NCBI GenBank assembly: GCA_009760855.2
Contig: WPIO01000008.1
Span: forward strand, 10,514,501 to 10,578,500
DNA from: Cristatella mucedo
Lineage: Eukaryota > Bryozoa > Phylactolaemata > Cristatellidae
Direction: 5' to 3'
DNA length: 64,000 bases
Part shown: positions 35,431-46,985 of the stretch, piece by piece
Layout of the letters: the number at the start of each line of letters is the position of its first letter
Numbering within the stretch: the stretch's first letter is position 1
Position numbers and translations under genes: made by a program
Notes under the pieces: model-generated
Seen by the model: only the letters and a program-made list of their open reading frames with translations
The model's database searches: none
What the model was told of the DNA's origin: nothing

Positions 35431-36741
35431 CCAATGTTCTCAGTATACTGATGAATATTTATGCACGATGAATTCATACATGCAAATAAAATGCAGGAAA
35501 ACAGAGTGCAATGGCTGTAGTCCTGCACGTGGCCTTTCATTACGAGAGTCATTTGAGATCATCTGCAAGGCACAACGCAGCAGCGCCAGTGCCGACTTAC
35601 TTTTAACTGAAGGATGCTGATAGGCAAAACTATCTCTGATCATGCCTGCTTAAGCATCCCAAGCCCAAGATCAGCATCAATAAAAATAAGAAGTTTACAT
35701 GGTATTACATTAGTAGGATACATTGTTGCATATTATTACCTCTACAAATCAGTAAATATGACTCCTTTCCAGCCTGAATATAAAGTGCTTACAAGAGCTT
35801 GAGTAGTTCAAAGGAGTTCATTGACATACTGCCATTTTACAAGCTGTTTGGTAGTGCTGGTGAACACCGTTGACTAAGCATGGTGCAATAACTAAGTTCT
35901 TGGCACTCCCAAATTTGATAAAATAAATATAACACATTTTTATTTATAATAAAATAGAAAATACATTTTTTATGATATAAGCCTAGAATACTCGTGTGTG
36001 CATAATACTTTCTTTTGCTCTAAGTAAATATGTATTTGGTATTCATGTTAGGAATGTAAATTAAATTTTATATATAATCTATTTATTTTAAGTGAAAATA
36101 CAATGTTATTATTATTAATCCTGACCAAGTTGATACTAGCAGCCATAGATTAACGAATGGTAGTCACAGCAACACAGGGGACCGTGGCCGAGGGGCAGTG
36201 GTACCCCTGAAGCAGCATGGCACACTCATCCTCCACTGCAAAATCGTTCGGCCAGCCAGGCAAGGTCAATGTATGAGCCCCGATGTCACTGCCAGCAGTT
36301 GCTGCCTCCCAGCTGCAAGGCTGTACCCATGCAGCGGCAGCAGCAGCAGCAACAATGGTCGGCTCGGAGCTTCACTCAGTGCTCTCAAGCAGCTGCTTTC
36401 CAGTTATCCTTTTTCTTTGCTCCTCGACCTGTGACTCGGGACATCGCAAAACGAACAAATGCGCCAATCGCATGGCACTAGAAAACAGGACCTGCAACCG
36501 TAAAGGTCATCTCCAGGTCAGAAATGAGCACGAAACGCTGGCTCAAAGCAGCTGGGCTACACCTAGCTTTGATGACAGCCGGTTGCAAATGAGAAGAAAC
36601 GAGTGGAGAGCCGTGCACAGAAAATTAGCCACTGAGATCATGTAATGAAAACTGCATTCAACACAAGACAAAACAATGATGGCCTGTGCGCCGACTGGCT
36701 TTGCTGCGTCAGCAGTACCCCTCACATGCACACACAAAGGC
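35431..36741. other. No recognisable gene
   Basis: AT-rich tract at about 35930-36120. Short ORFs only. Confidence 0.45.
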
Positions 36742-36758
36742 CCACACACACACACACA

Positions 36759-36833
<75 letters not shown>
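36742..36833. repeat. (CA)n microsatellite
   Basis: CA dinucleotides with one CGCGCG interruption near 36770. Confidence 0.97.
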
Positions 36834-36835
<2 letters not shown>

Positions 36836-37054
36836 CAGTCGCACCTCTGCCACCTAATACCTTATATGTAGCCTGAAAACAGTCAAGGCTGAACCTTTCA
36901 ATGGAGGGGGCTGAACCTCGACATTATCTGCATCAGTCAATCAAAGCAGCAGCCAGTCACTGCCCTTCTAGGTCATGCCGGCATGCTTACGATGGGGCTC
37001 TGCTACCCCTCCTAAGCTCACACCTAGTGCTCCAGACATACTCTCGTTATTTGA

Positions 37055-38035
37055 TAATCCTGACATTAATAATAACACGTATGCACATAGCATTCCAAAA
37101 GAAGTACAGCTCTTTCTGTGCCCCTTTACATTTGCTATATAGGAAGCAACTTAACCAATTAGAGATAAGCATGCATGGTGACAGCGAGCGTACATAAAGT
37201 ACATAAAGGACTTTTAACAAGGACCCTGAAAATGTTGTGAGGAACATGTGCATTTTTAGCTTTTTCTTCTTAAATGTCCTCAAGTCAGGGGATGTAGTGA
37301 CTTCAGTCGGGAGTGAGTTCCGAGCAGAGGGAGAACACGAACTAAAGACACGGTATCTAAACTTATTTGGTGTTGGTTCGAGGCACAGCTAACCAGTTTG
37401 TGTCAGAAGAGCATGTACGATAATTGACCTGATTAGGAAGTAGTTGGGATAGTTAGGGTTGGGACAAGAGAAAGAAGGGAACTAAAAGTGAATGACAAAA
37501 CCCTGGAGTCAATTTGATCCTTTATGGGGAACCAGTGCAGATCGGTAAGAAGTGGTGCAATGTGACAACTGTTTCGCTCACGACAGACTGCAGAGATTGG
37601 CACCATCTATGGCGCCTGATTGCACAGGCCCAAAGACATGTGCGCAGTAACTTACAGACGTCGATAAGGAATGTCACGAATACACGGGCTAACTTGGATG
37701 AAATATCGCTGTTTACACGGGCCCGAATTCCTGCAACGTTAAAAGCAACTGAAAGTAGGGAAACTGTGGAGGTGACGCAGTCATCTAGTAAAAGGTCCTT
37801 TTGGAGCAGGACGCACAGACTGCATGCAGCTTCTAGAGGAGATATTCTGCCCGACCCCATGCTGGGGGTTAGGCTATCCAATTTCTGTGTAACATCGGTT
37901 TGCCCCTCCCTAGTAACATGGTTTTATTGTCATTTAATGTAGGCAAGTTTGTTGCCATCCGAGAGCAGATGTCAGCGACACGTGCAGCAACGAAAGTAAT
38001 ACATCGGATGATCGGATGCTGGTAGGCATCATGGC
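37055..38035 (-). mobile_element. L2-like LINE, long diverged 3' part
   Basis: ATTAATAATAACACG tail at the left, then the UTR and RT C-terminus on the minus strand. The match continues through the stretch equivalent to VRAFVTSLIDVCKLL and LWACAIRR (37600-37690) and to the NFLKLNDDKT end near 37930. It is older than most other copies. Confidence 0.8.
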
Positions 38036-38204
38036 TTCTCTGTGAGCATAGCAAGCAATTTGGGCATTCATCGTTTGAGGCAGCAAGTCAGACGATTTGC
38101 ACCTCGTGCTGCTGCAGGCATAAATGCTTCAGGGCTCCGAAGCTTGGTAATTGATCGAATGAAGCAACTACGACAACCCAGCTGAAAATATCTCGCTGAG
38201 CCTG

Positions 38205-38335
38205 AGCATATTGAGAGATTTGGGTAAAGTGCGCGTGCTTCACAGCCCTGGTCGTGGGTTCAAGGGTCGTGGGTCCAAGTCCCTGCTTTATTGCTTTAGC
38301 AAGTGGGTGAAAAAAGTTAAGGCTCTTCTCCTGCT
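38205..38335 (+). mobile_element. SINE-A, diverged
   Basis: TTGGGTAAAGTGCGCGTGCT, GGTCGTGGGTTCAAG (a partly doubled B box), CTTTATTGC, GTTAAGGCTCTTCTCCTGCT. It ends where L2-like RT sequence begins. Confidence 0.6.
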
Positions 38336-39345
38336 ACACATTGCTGCATGCATTGATGACATCCACACATGGACGGCAGCAAACTTTCTTAAATTGAATG
38401 ATGATAAAACCAACTTACTGGTTATGGGCAAACCAAGTGCGATTCAGAAATTGGTAAAGCTAAAGCTCGAAATCGACTGAGTCAGCACATCTCCTGTTGA
38501 ATCTGCACGAAATCTAGGTGCCATGTTCCAAAGTGACCTTTTCTTTGACGACCGCTTCAGCTCCACAATTAAGACGGTGCACTTTCAGCTACATAACATT
38601 GTTAAAATTCGGGCTTATTTAGGCAGAGATATCATATCTAAATTGGTCCGTGCATTTGTGACTCTTGACTTCCGTAACTCACTGCTTGCTCTTCTTCCAG
38701 CCTGTGCACTCGGGCACTGACAGCTGTGCAAAACTCTACATCCAGGCTTGTCTTTTGTTAGCTTTGCAGTTGTACATTACACCACTTCTCGCCGACCTGC
38801 ACTGGCTCCCAGTCAAGCAATGCACCGACTTAAAGGTTTTGTCACTCACTTTCAGGTCCTTTTATTTTTTTGCTCCAGCCTACCTATCAGATCTACTTCC
38901 CCACCAGGCTAAGCATCGTACCACCTGCTTTTCGGAATCCAACTGTGAACCCATACAACGTACGAATATCAAATCCTTTGGAGACCGTGCCTTTAGTTCG
39001 TATGCTCCCAAAGCCTTGAACTCACTCCCGACCTGTGTCATTATATCTACCGACTTGTCCACATTTAAAAAGAAACTAAAAACGTGTCTATTTATCACAG
39101 CATTTAGTGGGTCCCTGCGATTCATCCTATATGTGCTTATTCGTGCTGACACTGTGTGTACTGCCACTAACTAAACGTGTATTCTGACCCTGTGCATGTC
39201 ACCCATAACCATGTTATTTTTGTTGTTTATTGAGCATGCTACCACTAACCATTCGATAGTGCTTCCTTTGCATCTATTGTAAGTTGCCTAGAAAGAGATT
39301 GAGTCCTCTGAGGGTGCTATACCAAATATACTATTATTATTATTC
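38336..39345 (+). mobile_element. L2-like LINE, RT C-terminus to tail
   Basis: Plus-strand frames read CIDDIHTWTAANFLKLNDDK, VMGKPSAIQKL, PLLADLHWLPVKQCTDLKVL, FAPAYLSDLLPHQAKHRTTC and FSSYAPKALNSLPTCV. After these come the 3' UTR, CTAGAAAGAGATTGAGTCC, and an ACTATTATTATTATTCC tail. Two frameshifts. It is the best view in the window of how the common repeat joins to its RT. Confidence 0.92.
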
Positions 39346-39900
39346 CATATACGTATTTCCGTCGGTAACTCCACAAAACTACACAGACTAAAATGGGCAT
39401 TGTGCAAGAGATTTTTCTATAGTGTAGTCAAAGCCCTTGCGAATTTCGGTATACATTCGTTAGCCAAGTGAATTGATCACACGAAACAAAGACGAAGTGA
39501 GAAGCATAGCTGAGTCCGGAGAGCAGTTGAGGTGGTGACTAGCATAAATAGAGATTCGGGACAGCTGGACAAGATTTGCCAAAGTCGGCAACAGGAGAGT
39601 AGTGACATTGTGTAAGAATTGTGGAAGCGAGTTCCACAGTCTCGGACCTACAGAGCAAAAGCTTCTGTCGCCAACGGTCTTTAAGCAGAGGAACAGGAAC
39701 AGCTAATTTATTGTCGATACGGAACCTAATGGACCCATACAAATACATGTATATATATATATATGTGTATATATATATACATGTATATATATATACATGT
39801 ATTGTATGTATGCATATATTATATGTATGCATATATTAATATATGTATTATACATATGTGTGCGTACATTTATACATTGAGGGAAACATATTTTCCTGAA
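39346..39900. other. No gene; TA-rich tract
   Basis: TATATA/TGTATA repeats at about 39748-39860. Nothing else recognised. Confidence 0.5.
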
Positions 39901-39904
39901 ATTC

Positions 39905-39957
39905 CTGCTTAAGGCTCTTCTGCCGATATAATAATGAGGCTGCTGTTAAATCAGCGA
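39905..39957 (+). mobile_element. SINE-A 3' fragment
   Basis: TTAAGGCTCTTCTGCCGATA followed by GAGGCTGCTGTTAAATCAGC, the last 50 bp of the family. Confidence 0.75.
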
Positions 39958-40408
39958 ACCTTTTTTGAATTAGATGAAGTACTGACAGCCACGGGGTGAC
40001 AGTAACCGTGAACATGAACAATTTAACAAACAATTAAAGAACTATCCAAAAGGCCGGCTCAGTCGGGCACGGCTGTAATGCTGGCTGCCACTGGGTGCCA
40101 CAGCCTCCGCTGGCTGCTAGGGGGTTCAGCATCCATTGCAGCTAGTTCAATGCTACGTCCCCAAAAGAGCAAAACGCTTTATAATCAAATCCTTCCGTGA
40201 ATGGTCAGCAGAAACTGCCACAGCACTTACTGTTGTTGGATTCATTCAGATGTGAAAACGTGGAACCTCAGGAGATAAAGATGGTGGCGAAGAGCCACGG
40301 TTCTCGTCTGGGCAGCAGCAGGCGATGCTCATAGGCAGGCTTGGCTTGGTGTAAGACAGGATGATGTGAGACAGAGACAGAGACAGAGAAAGAGAGAGAG
40401 ACAGAGAC

Positions 40409-40455
<47 letters not shown>

Positions 40456-41179
40456 GTTGCAGACAGTGGCAGACCGACAGACAGACCAAAAGGCAGACAG
40501 AGGCAGAGAGAGACTGAGAAAGAGAGACAGAGAGTGAGAAAGAATCGCTTTGGCATGCTCCGGCAGGCTTTTCTCAGTAGCTGGTAGCTGCAGTCAATGA
40601 GGTCTGCACACTTTCTCTTTAAACCACCTCATCCATCTCACTTGATCTCTGCCCTCGCTATGACAGCACCACTAGGAGCACTGTTGGTGAAACGTGGAGC
40701 TCACTTCAGCAGCAGCAGCTCATGCTCGTGCCTGATGCAGCTCCACTGCCGACTGGGGAGATGTTCTGTCCGGCCAACGCTTGCAGCTATGACTCCGCCC
40801 ACACGCCCTCCCTCGAAAATCCATCTCACTCACCACTCATCACGTCAGAGATGCATCGAAGGTGAGGCTGAGCACTCGAGGGACCGCCTTCATCGGTAAC
40901 GACTCGCCAGTACGAGAAGACCAGATGCTGTAGTGCTGCCGAGGCTTAGTATTTTACGGCCAAATGAGTGTAGATCAACCGGAGGTAGCAACGTGTCTTG
41001 GACCAGTTAAACCACCACTAGTGCCTTCGGCTAGATGGACTTACTGCTCATAACCAAGCTGCTTTGTAACTGATGTCCAAAGCTCAACTTCCCTACAGTC
41101 TCGTCCACGGCAATGCACGGCATTGCAGCGCTCACAGCTAAGCACGGCAGCCGCAAGGCAGCTGCCGTACAGGACGTTT
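39958..41179. other. No recognisable gene; GACA microsatellite
   Basis: GACA/GAGA repeats at about 40368-40545, the source of the Leu-Ser-Cys and Arg-Gln frames there. No gene recognised in the rest. Confidence 0.5.
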
Positions 41180-41250
41180 GCTGTCATTGCAGGCAGTGGT
41201 GATAGCCATCATAGCTCTTCTGCCACTATATAATTGTGGCTGTTAAAATA
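41180..41250 (+). mobile_element. SINE-A 3' fragment
   Basis: CAGGCAGTGGTGATAGCCAT, AGCTCTTCTGCCACTATATA and GGCTGTTAAAATAGC. Confidence 0.7.
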
Positions 41251-41879
41251 GCATAATTATTATTTTATCACTTTTACCCTTGGCTACGAACGAAGCTGCA
41301 CAAATTACCGATAACGATCGAAAAGAGTATTCCCCCCCCACACAAGGCTAACCATGAATGGATCGACACCCCCTCCTCCCAGTTCCGGCAGCGACCACCG
41401 AACTCGAACCTGAGAACTTCTTACTTTGCACCGAAACCTGTGGATGCTTGCATGCATGCGGCGCCGCCACCGGAGCTCAGCCCAAAGTGTAGAGAGCCGG
41501 GAGCAGCTAGCGAGTATCCATCCTACCACCGCCGGCAGCTTTCCAATTCTCCCCAAAGAGACTAGCTAGGCTGACCTGCAACCGTCCGAGGCCCCAAGGA
41601 AACCTTCAGCCACCAGCTGACAGGTACCCTAGGCAGGTGACCTCACTCTGACCCCCACTACCACTAACCGCGACCGGGATGCCAGCATCCAGTCCCATAT
41701 GTTGATGGCAGCACTGGAATGTCAAAAGAAGGTTACACACAGCTCTTTTAACAGACTTGTAGCCGACTTTGACAGGCCAGCCGAAATCAACTAGCTGCTC
41801 ATGCAGAGAAGAAGGCTGATGCAGAAATGCCAGTTGGCTCATCAGCCTACGAGCATCACTCCAGCTAAGCACTGCTCAT
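41251..41879. other. No recognisable gene
   Basis: Intergenic DNA upstream of the duplicated actin 3 block. No supported features. Confidence 0.4.
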
Positions 41880-42005
41880 GATCCTATCACAACTGCTGCA
41901 GCCTCCTGCTCACTGCTTCCAGACAAAGGCGTTTATTCGGCAACCCAGTTCCAATATTAAGCCACACAGGCCCTACCCAACAATAGCAACAACACTGCTG
42001 GTCAG

Positions 42006-42033
42006 CCAATGGTAGCACTGGCTCTCAGCCAAT
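42006..42033 (+). promoter_or_regulatory. Two CCAAT boxes upstream of actin 3
   Basis: CCAAT at 42006-42010 and 42029-42033, within a 23-bp local repeat (CAGCCAATGG...GCACTGG). Actin 4 has one CCAAT at 55647-55651 in the same context. They lie about 165-190 bp before the start codon, a reasonable distance for NF-Y sites. Confidence 0.4.
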
Positions 42034-42196
42034 GGCAGCACTGGAATATCGTTTTGTAGAAGTAGCCGGTTAATCCGGTTCCCTTGTCACTCAGTCCAAA
42101 TGCAAATAAATTATGACTCTTTGTTCGACAGCACGTGCTGGGTTTTCGGGTTTCCAAGTAGCAGCTGAGCTGCTTTAATACCGGTCTGAAATATCG

Positions 42197-43742
42197 ATGG
42201 ACAGATCTGTATTGGTCGTCGACAATGGATCCGACACGTGCAAGGCTGGTTTTGCCGGCGACGACGCTCCAAAAGCAATCTTTCCGTCGATTGTCGGCCA
42301 CCCGAAAAACACGGTCAGTAGCTGGACGCTAGCAATTCAACATCCGACCACCAGGTCACCCATCTGTTAGTGCCATTCCCTGAAGACTGTACTAAGCAAC
42401 CAGCCTAGCCAGTTTCGTTTTCGTCAGGTGCATATATAAAGTGCCTCGAGAAAGATTTAGTTTTCTGAGGACGCTACATAAATGCATCGCAACTGTAATT
42501 ATAATCTAATTATTATTGCGCCTGGTTGCACTTGATGTAAATCTGGCCATAGCGTGTAAATTTGCCATTTCCAGTCCGTTGAGAGGTTTGTGGGTGCTGC
42601 TGGATGCCGTGTCGTTTTCAAACCGGGGTTTTACATGCAACGCTCAGGTTACAGACTATAGTACGCAAGCCCTGCACTTGCCTATCGTTTGAGAAAAGCT
42701 GAACACTAATTTCTTGCTCTAGGACGCGATGGTCAAGCTGGGTAAGGACAGCTACGTAGGAGCCGAAGCAAGGAGGGAGCAAAGTCTTCTGAGACTGAAG
42801 TGTCCCATTGGGTACGGCTTCGTCACCGACTGGGACGACATGGTGAAGATCTGGCACTACACGTTCTACAACGAGCTGCGTGTTGCTCCCGAGGAGCACC
42901 CCGTCCTGCTCACCGAGGCTCCTCTCAACCCGAAAGCCAACAGGGAGAAGATGACCCAGATCATGTTCGAGACCTTCAACACACCCGCAATGTACGTCGC
43001 CATTCAGGCAGCGCTGTCGCTGTATGCATCCGGCCGAACGACAGGTATTGTGCTCGACTCTGGCAATGGCCTCACGCACACGGTTCCCATACATGCAGGC
43101 TATGCTTTGCCGGATTCTATTCTGCGTCTTGACCTGGCTGGCCGTGATCTTACCGACTACCTGATGAAGATCCTTACCGAGCGTGGCGACTCTTTCACCA
43201 CGACTGCCGAGCGTGAGATCGTGCGTGATATTAAGGAGAAGCTGTGCTACGTGGCTCTCGACTTCGAGAACGAGATGAACACGGCTGCCAACAGCTCATC
43301 TCTGGAGAAGAGCTACGAGCTGCCCGACGGTCAGGTGATCACGATCGGCAACGAGAGGTTCTGTTGCCCCGAGGCTCTGTTCCAGCCATCCTTCTTGGGC
43401 ATGGAGTCAGCAGGCATCCACGAGACGACGTACAACTCGATCATGAAGTGCGACGTCGACATCCGCGAGGATCTGTATGCCAACATTGTGCTATCTGGTG
43501 GCACAACGATGTATCCTGGCATTGCTGATCGCATGCAGAAGGAGATCACTGCTCTGGCACCAAGCACGGTAAAGATCAAGATTATTGCACCCCCTGAGAG
43601 GAAGTACTCGGTCTGGATCGGTGGCTCGATTCTTGCTTCGCTGTCGACGTTCCAGCAGATGTGGATCAGCAAGCAGGAGTACGACGAGTCGGGCCCAAGC
43701 ATCGTTCACCGAAAATGTAGTCAGAGCCCTTTGTCACTATAG
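42197..43742 (+). CDS. Actin 3, variant with altered ATP site
   Basis: Exon 1 is 42197-42313 (39 codons, [15 protein letters not shown]...), the intron has 409 bp at phase 0, and exon 2 is 42723-43742 (339 codons). The 378-aa frame is intact. It lacks the usual acidic N-terminus and one residue in the DNase loop (VKLGKDS for VGMGQKDS). Phosphate loop 1 reads DNGSDTC (G to D) and loop 2 SGNGLTH (D to N). Both are positions that contact the ATP phosphates in actin, so normal nucleotide handling is doubtful. SIVGHPKNT replaces SIVGRPRHQ. The last Phe is lost and the protein ends KCSQSPLSL, as in actin 4 (KCSQSHLSV). The middle is nearly identical to actin 2 DNA. The TATA box of actin 4 is degraded here, and a SINE piece sits in the 3' UTR. 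It could be a decaying gene that still has an open frame, or a specialised actin-like protein. Confidence 0.75.
42426..42516 (+). mobile_element. L2-like or SINE-B terminal module in actin 3 intron
   Basis: TATATAAAGTGCCTCGAGAA, TTAGTTTTCTGAGGACGCTA and CTAATTATTATT. The same insertion is in the actin 4 intron, so it predates their duplication. Confidence 0.8.
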
Positions 43743-43753
43743 ACTGTGCTGCA

Positions 43754-43830
43754 AAACGGTGCTGGAAGAAGTTCTGCTGGTAGCCTTAAGAGCTCTTTTG
43801 CTGCTGCACAAAAAAAGGGCTGTTAGATGG
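43754..43830 (+). mobile_element. SINE-A 3' fragment in actin 3 3' UTR
   Basis: TAGCCTTAAGAGCTCTTTTG, CTGCTGCACAAAAA and GGGCTGTTAGATGG match the SINE-A end. It stands where actin 4 has its AATAAA. Alignment to actin 4 resumes at 43831. Confidence 0.7.
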
Positions 43831-44804
43831 AAAACAAATTTATTGTGTAAGATGCCACTCGTCGATGTTTTAAAAAGATTCTTCTCAAGCAGTCTTGATG
43901 GCTCATGCACTAGTTCAAAGGCAGCAGGTCCAATTACTTTTGCATGATGCCACCAATCGATGTTCTAATTAAATCCCTTGATAGCTACCTAATCCCAAAG
44001 TTCAAAAGTATTAAACAACATGTGAGTAGAACTTACTGAGCAAGTATATCAAAGCAATTTTTATGTAAGCATGATCAATCATCTGAGGGTGAATGCTAAC
44101 CGATTCCAAACCAACCCATCGAAAAATAAACTGATAAAAACAGTTCATGTGGATTTCTTACATGTCAGAATGATAGCCTTTGTACCAACAATCATATACT
44201 TACACTGTATTCATAATAAATTACCTTTTGAAGTTAAAAGGTGTTATCTGGCGCCAGGTGTACGTATCAGTTGACCATTACTTGGCATCACTGGCCAGAA
44301 GGCTTACTTGACAGCCTAGTTTCGACGGCTGAGACAGTGCTCAGCGGCATTGAAGCTTGGAGGCCAAGCTGAGCTGTAGTGATGCGTTGCACTATGGCAA
44401 GGGTTTAACAAGGGGACCTTATACTAGTGCAAGCTGCATCGGGCAACATTTAGGGTTGGAGACAGGAGAGCAGGGCAGATAGATGTGCATGCTAATTGAG
44501 CTGGTAGGCCACCTCATATTGCTTGATCATGCTTGAATTACTGCATGTGGTAGTACAATGCCAGTCAGAGACTTGACACCCGGTGCCAATAATAATAATA
44601 ATACAGTCTACCCCTTACTTATGAAATAGACAGGCACCGAAAACCTGTCGTGAATCAAAAGTCGAGAATGGTATGCGATAACCTTGACTATCCACAAGCA
44701 TAGCTGTCAGATATCGTTTCTTTCCTTCTGTTCGCAGCTTTGTCAAATTTACTGATGGCTTTCAGATTTGCAAAGTTCTCCAAGATACATTTTTATTTTC
44801 GATT

Positions 44805-45005
44805 TTTGCATGACCCACTAACCACATTTGCATGCTGACCCTGTGCATGTCACCCCTAACCATGTTATTCATTTTGTTTGTTTTTTAAACATGATTTTAC
44901 TTACCATTTAATTGCATTTCCCTTTGCAGCAAATGTAAAGCACCTACAAAGAGATTAAGTTCTCTGAGGGCGCTTTATCAAGTACATTATTATTATTATT
45001 ATGAC
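44805..45005 (+). mobile_element. L2-like LINE 3' end
   Basis: CCACTAACCACATTTGCATG, CACCCCTAACCATGTTATTC, GCAAATGTAAAGCACCTACA, CTCTGAGGGCGCTTTATCAA and ATTATTATTATTATT. Confidence 0.9.
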
Positions 45006-45069
45006 CGTGGTCGAGTTCGTACCTCCAAATTTTCGTAAGTCGAACAGTCGTAAGTGCGAGCTGACTGTG

Positions 45070-45710
45070 ATGATTATAAGATATTCGCACAGCACCTAAA
45101 GAGACTAGGTCACATTCTAGGATGTAGTACTTCAAAGGAAGCCACTGCGCTTGTACTTCGGCAGTGAAGCTCAGCTTTTAACAGGCTCAGTGAGTTGCAC
45201 TTACGAGTCTTCCATGAATTGGAGAGAAAGAACCGGCAGGTACACAAAGTATGCGTTGCTAACAGGCTCCGAGCAAAGCAAAGGAGCAGCGAGTAGATCG
45301 TCACGAAAGTGCCTGGTCGGTACGAGGTAGCAGTGAGCAGCCGTGATGCTTCCGAAAGGCGAGGCCGAGAGCTGAGCTGCAGTGAGCCTTGCATGTCGGC
45401 AGCAGATAAAGAAGCTCACATCCTCAGCGTGACGAGGAGCCGATGATACAGCGACGTGCGTGCACGTGATACACGACTGAATTATTTCTTTGTACAAACA
45501 TCAATCAAGTGACAGGTTGAGTCAAACCTGTTGGGTTTCGATACCAAAAATGTAAACTTAGGTAAATATTTAAGCCACGTGATCCTCGGACGTATATTTC
45601 AAAGGAGGCAGAAGTGTCGGCGAAGCCAGGCTTGGCTAGCACATAACGAACGGTGGCTGCACATCAAATAGAAACTAAAATCCTTCTAACGGTCACAAGA
45701 ACAACTTATG
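45070..45710 (-). repeat. Dispersed repeat R1, longest copy
   Basis: The left end has a terminal-module look (AGCACCTAAAGAGACTAGGT, CAAAGGAAGCCACTGC) shared with 58430-58590. The right 440 bp align with 34481-34920. If the left end is the 3' tail, the element reads on the minus strand. No recognisable coding sequence. Confidence 0.75.
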
Positions 45711-46024
45711 GCTGATCTTCCTCTCACCAGCCGGCACAACCATTTTCCTCACAGCGAACGTTAGTCACTAGCCAACGTGTAGCAGCAGCAGACGCTACAA
45801 GTGTCTTGCTGCTGGCAACACTCACGTTGCTTCGATGATAGGCTGTCAGTAGCATGATACACGCGGTCTTGGCGCATTTTCGCAAAGGCGTGCTCAAACT
45901 TCACGACCCTCAGTTCAATCAGGCGTCCTTTATTGGGTGCTGCTGCAATTGCTATGCTCACGACAGACGAGCCTAGCGGCAGAGCTTTGCACCAACTGTA
46001 AGAGCCCGGTGGCACAGGCCGGTA
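45711..46024. other. No recognisable gene
   Basis: Short minus-strand ORF of 90 aa without recognisable domains. Confidence 0.4.
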
Positions 46025-46985
46025 GACCAGCAAGCAGGGTCAGAAGTCGAGATGGGATGTCAGAAATGCACGGACCAATTTAGATGAGGTATACCTGTCC
46101 AAACAAGCCCGAATTTTAGCAATGTTATGTAGCTGAAAGTAGGTAGCTTTGACTGTGGAGCTTGTGTGGTCGTCCAACGAATGGTCAATTTGGAACAGAA
46201 CACTTAGATTTCGTGCACATTTAACAGACGGTTTGCTGGCAGGGCTGAGTTTGAGCTTTAGGTTTGTAGAGTTCAATACAAGTAGTTTAGTGGGTACGTT
46301 TATTAGCACAAAGCAGCACAGTGGGCTCCGGCTGTGAGGGCTGTCCTGAGGCCTCCAGAACTTGACAATCCTTAAGTCCCTGTCAGGAGATTATGACGTC
46401 GGAGGCTGCATTGCCTTGGTCTGCTGCAGCTTTTGTTTGCAGCCGGAGGTTGCTTCCTGCCACACGGGAAATCGTTGGCCCGATAATGGCCCTCGGTGGA
46501 ATGAAACTCATCCAGACAATGATGACAAATGGCAAGCAGGACTCTGAAGGTGTGGCAAAAAGGTCTCAGCTGGGCTTCGTGAAACAAAGCTGTGTTGCTG
46601 TTGCAACAGGCTTTCCAATTTCTGAATCTCACTTGGTTTGCCCATAATTTGTAAGTTGGTTTTATCACCCTTCAGTGTAAGAAGGTTTGCTACCTTCCAT
46701 GTGCAGATGTCATCGATACATGCAGCAATTTAACAGAATGTGACCTGCTGGAGGGCAGGGAAGGATCAATGCAAAAGTACAACAGAGTGTCCACTGCATA
46801 GTCGTTAAAGCATAATCTGAGCTTGACGATCGCATCGGCAAGAGATAGTGTATACACTGTGAAAAGAAGTGGACCGAGCCCTGAGGTACCCCATACTTCA
46901 GTTGTTCCTCTGATGATCTTTGTATGGTCAAATCAATACTCTGGAGTCTCCCACTGAGATAGGACCCGAACCATTGCAGTGCTGT
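46025..46985 (-). mobile_element. L2-like LINE RT fragment with an insert
   Basis: Minus-strand frames read LKYGVPQGSV (RT motif B), then KTYKLWANQVRFRNWK-like sequence equal to the NLLVMGKPSEIQKL block in another frame, and near 46040-46280 LKLKLSPASKPSVKC, SLDDHTSSTVKATYFQLHN and IRACLDRYTSSKLVRAFL. About 300 bp of foreign DNA (about 46290-46615) splits the QKL and NLKLKLS blocks. Confidence 0.85.

Larger units (their letters stand above)
41880..44600 (+). repeat. Segmental duplication holding actin 3
   Basis: Aligns with 55540-58220 from about 300 bp upstream of the start codon, through both exons and the intron, to about 850 bp downstream (GGCAGGTGCACATATC-type, TTTCGACGGCTGAGACAGTG and GGGTTGGAGACAGGAGAGCA in both). 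Differences are a SINE fragment and promoter changes. Confidence 0.9.
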
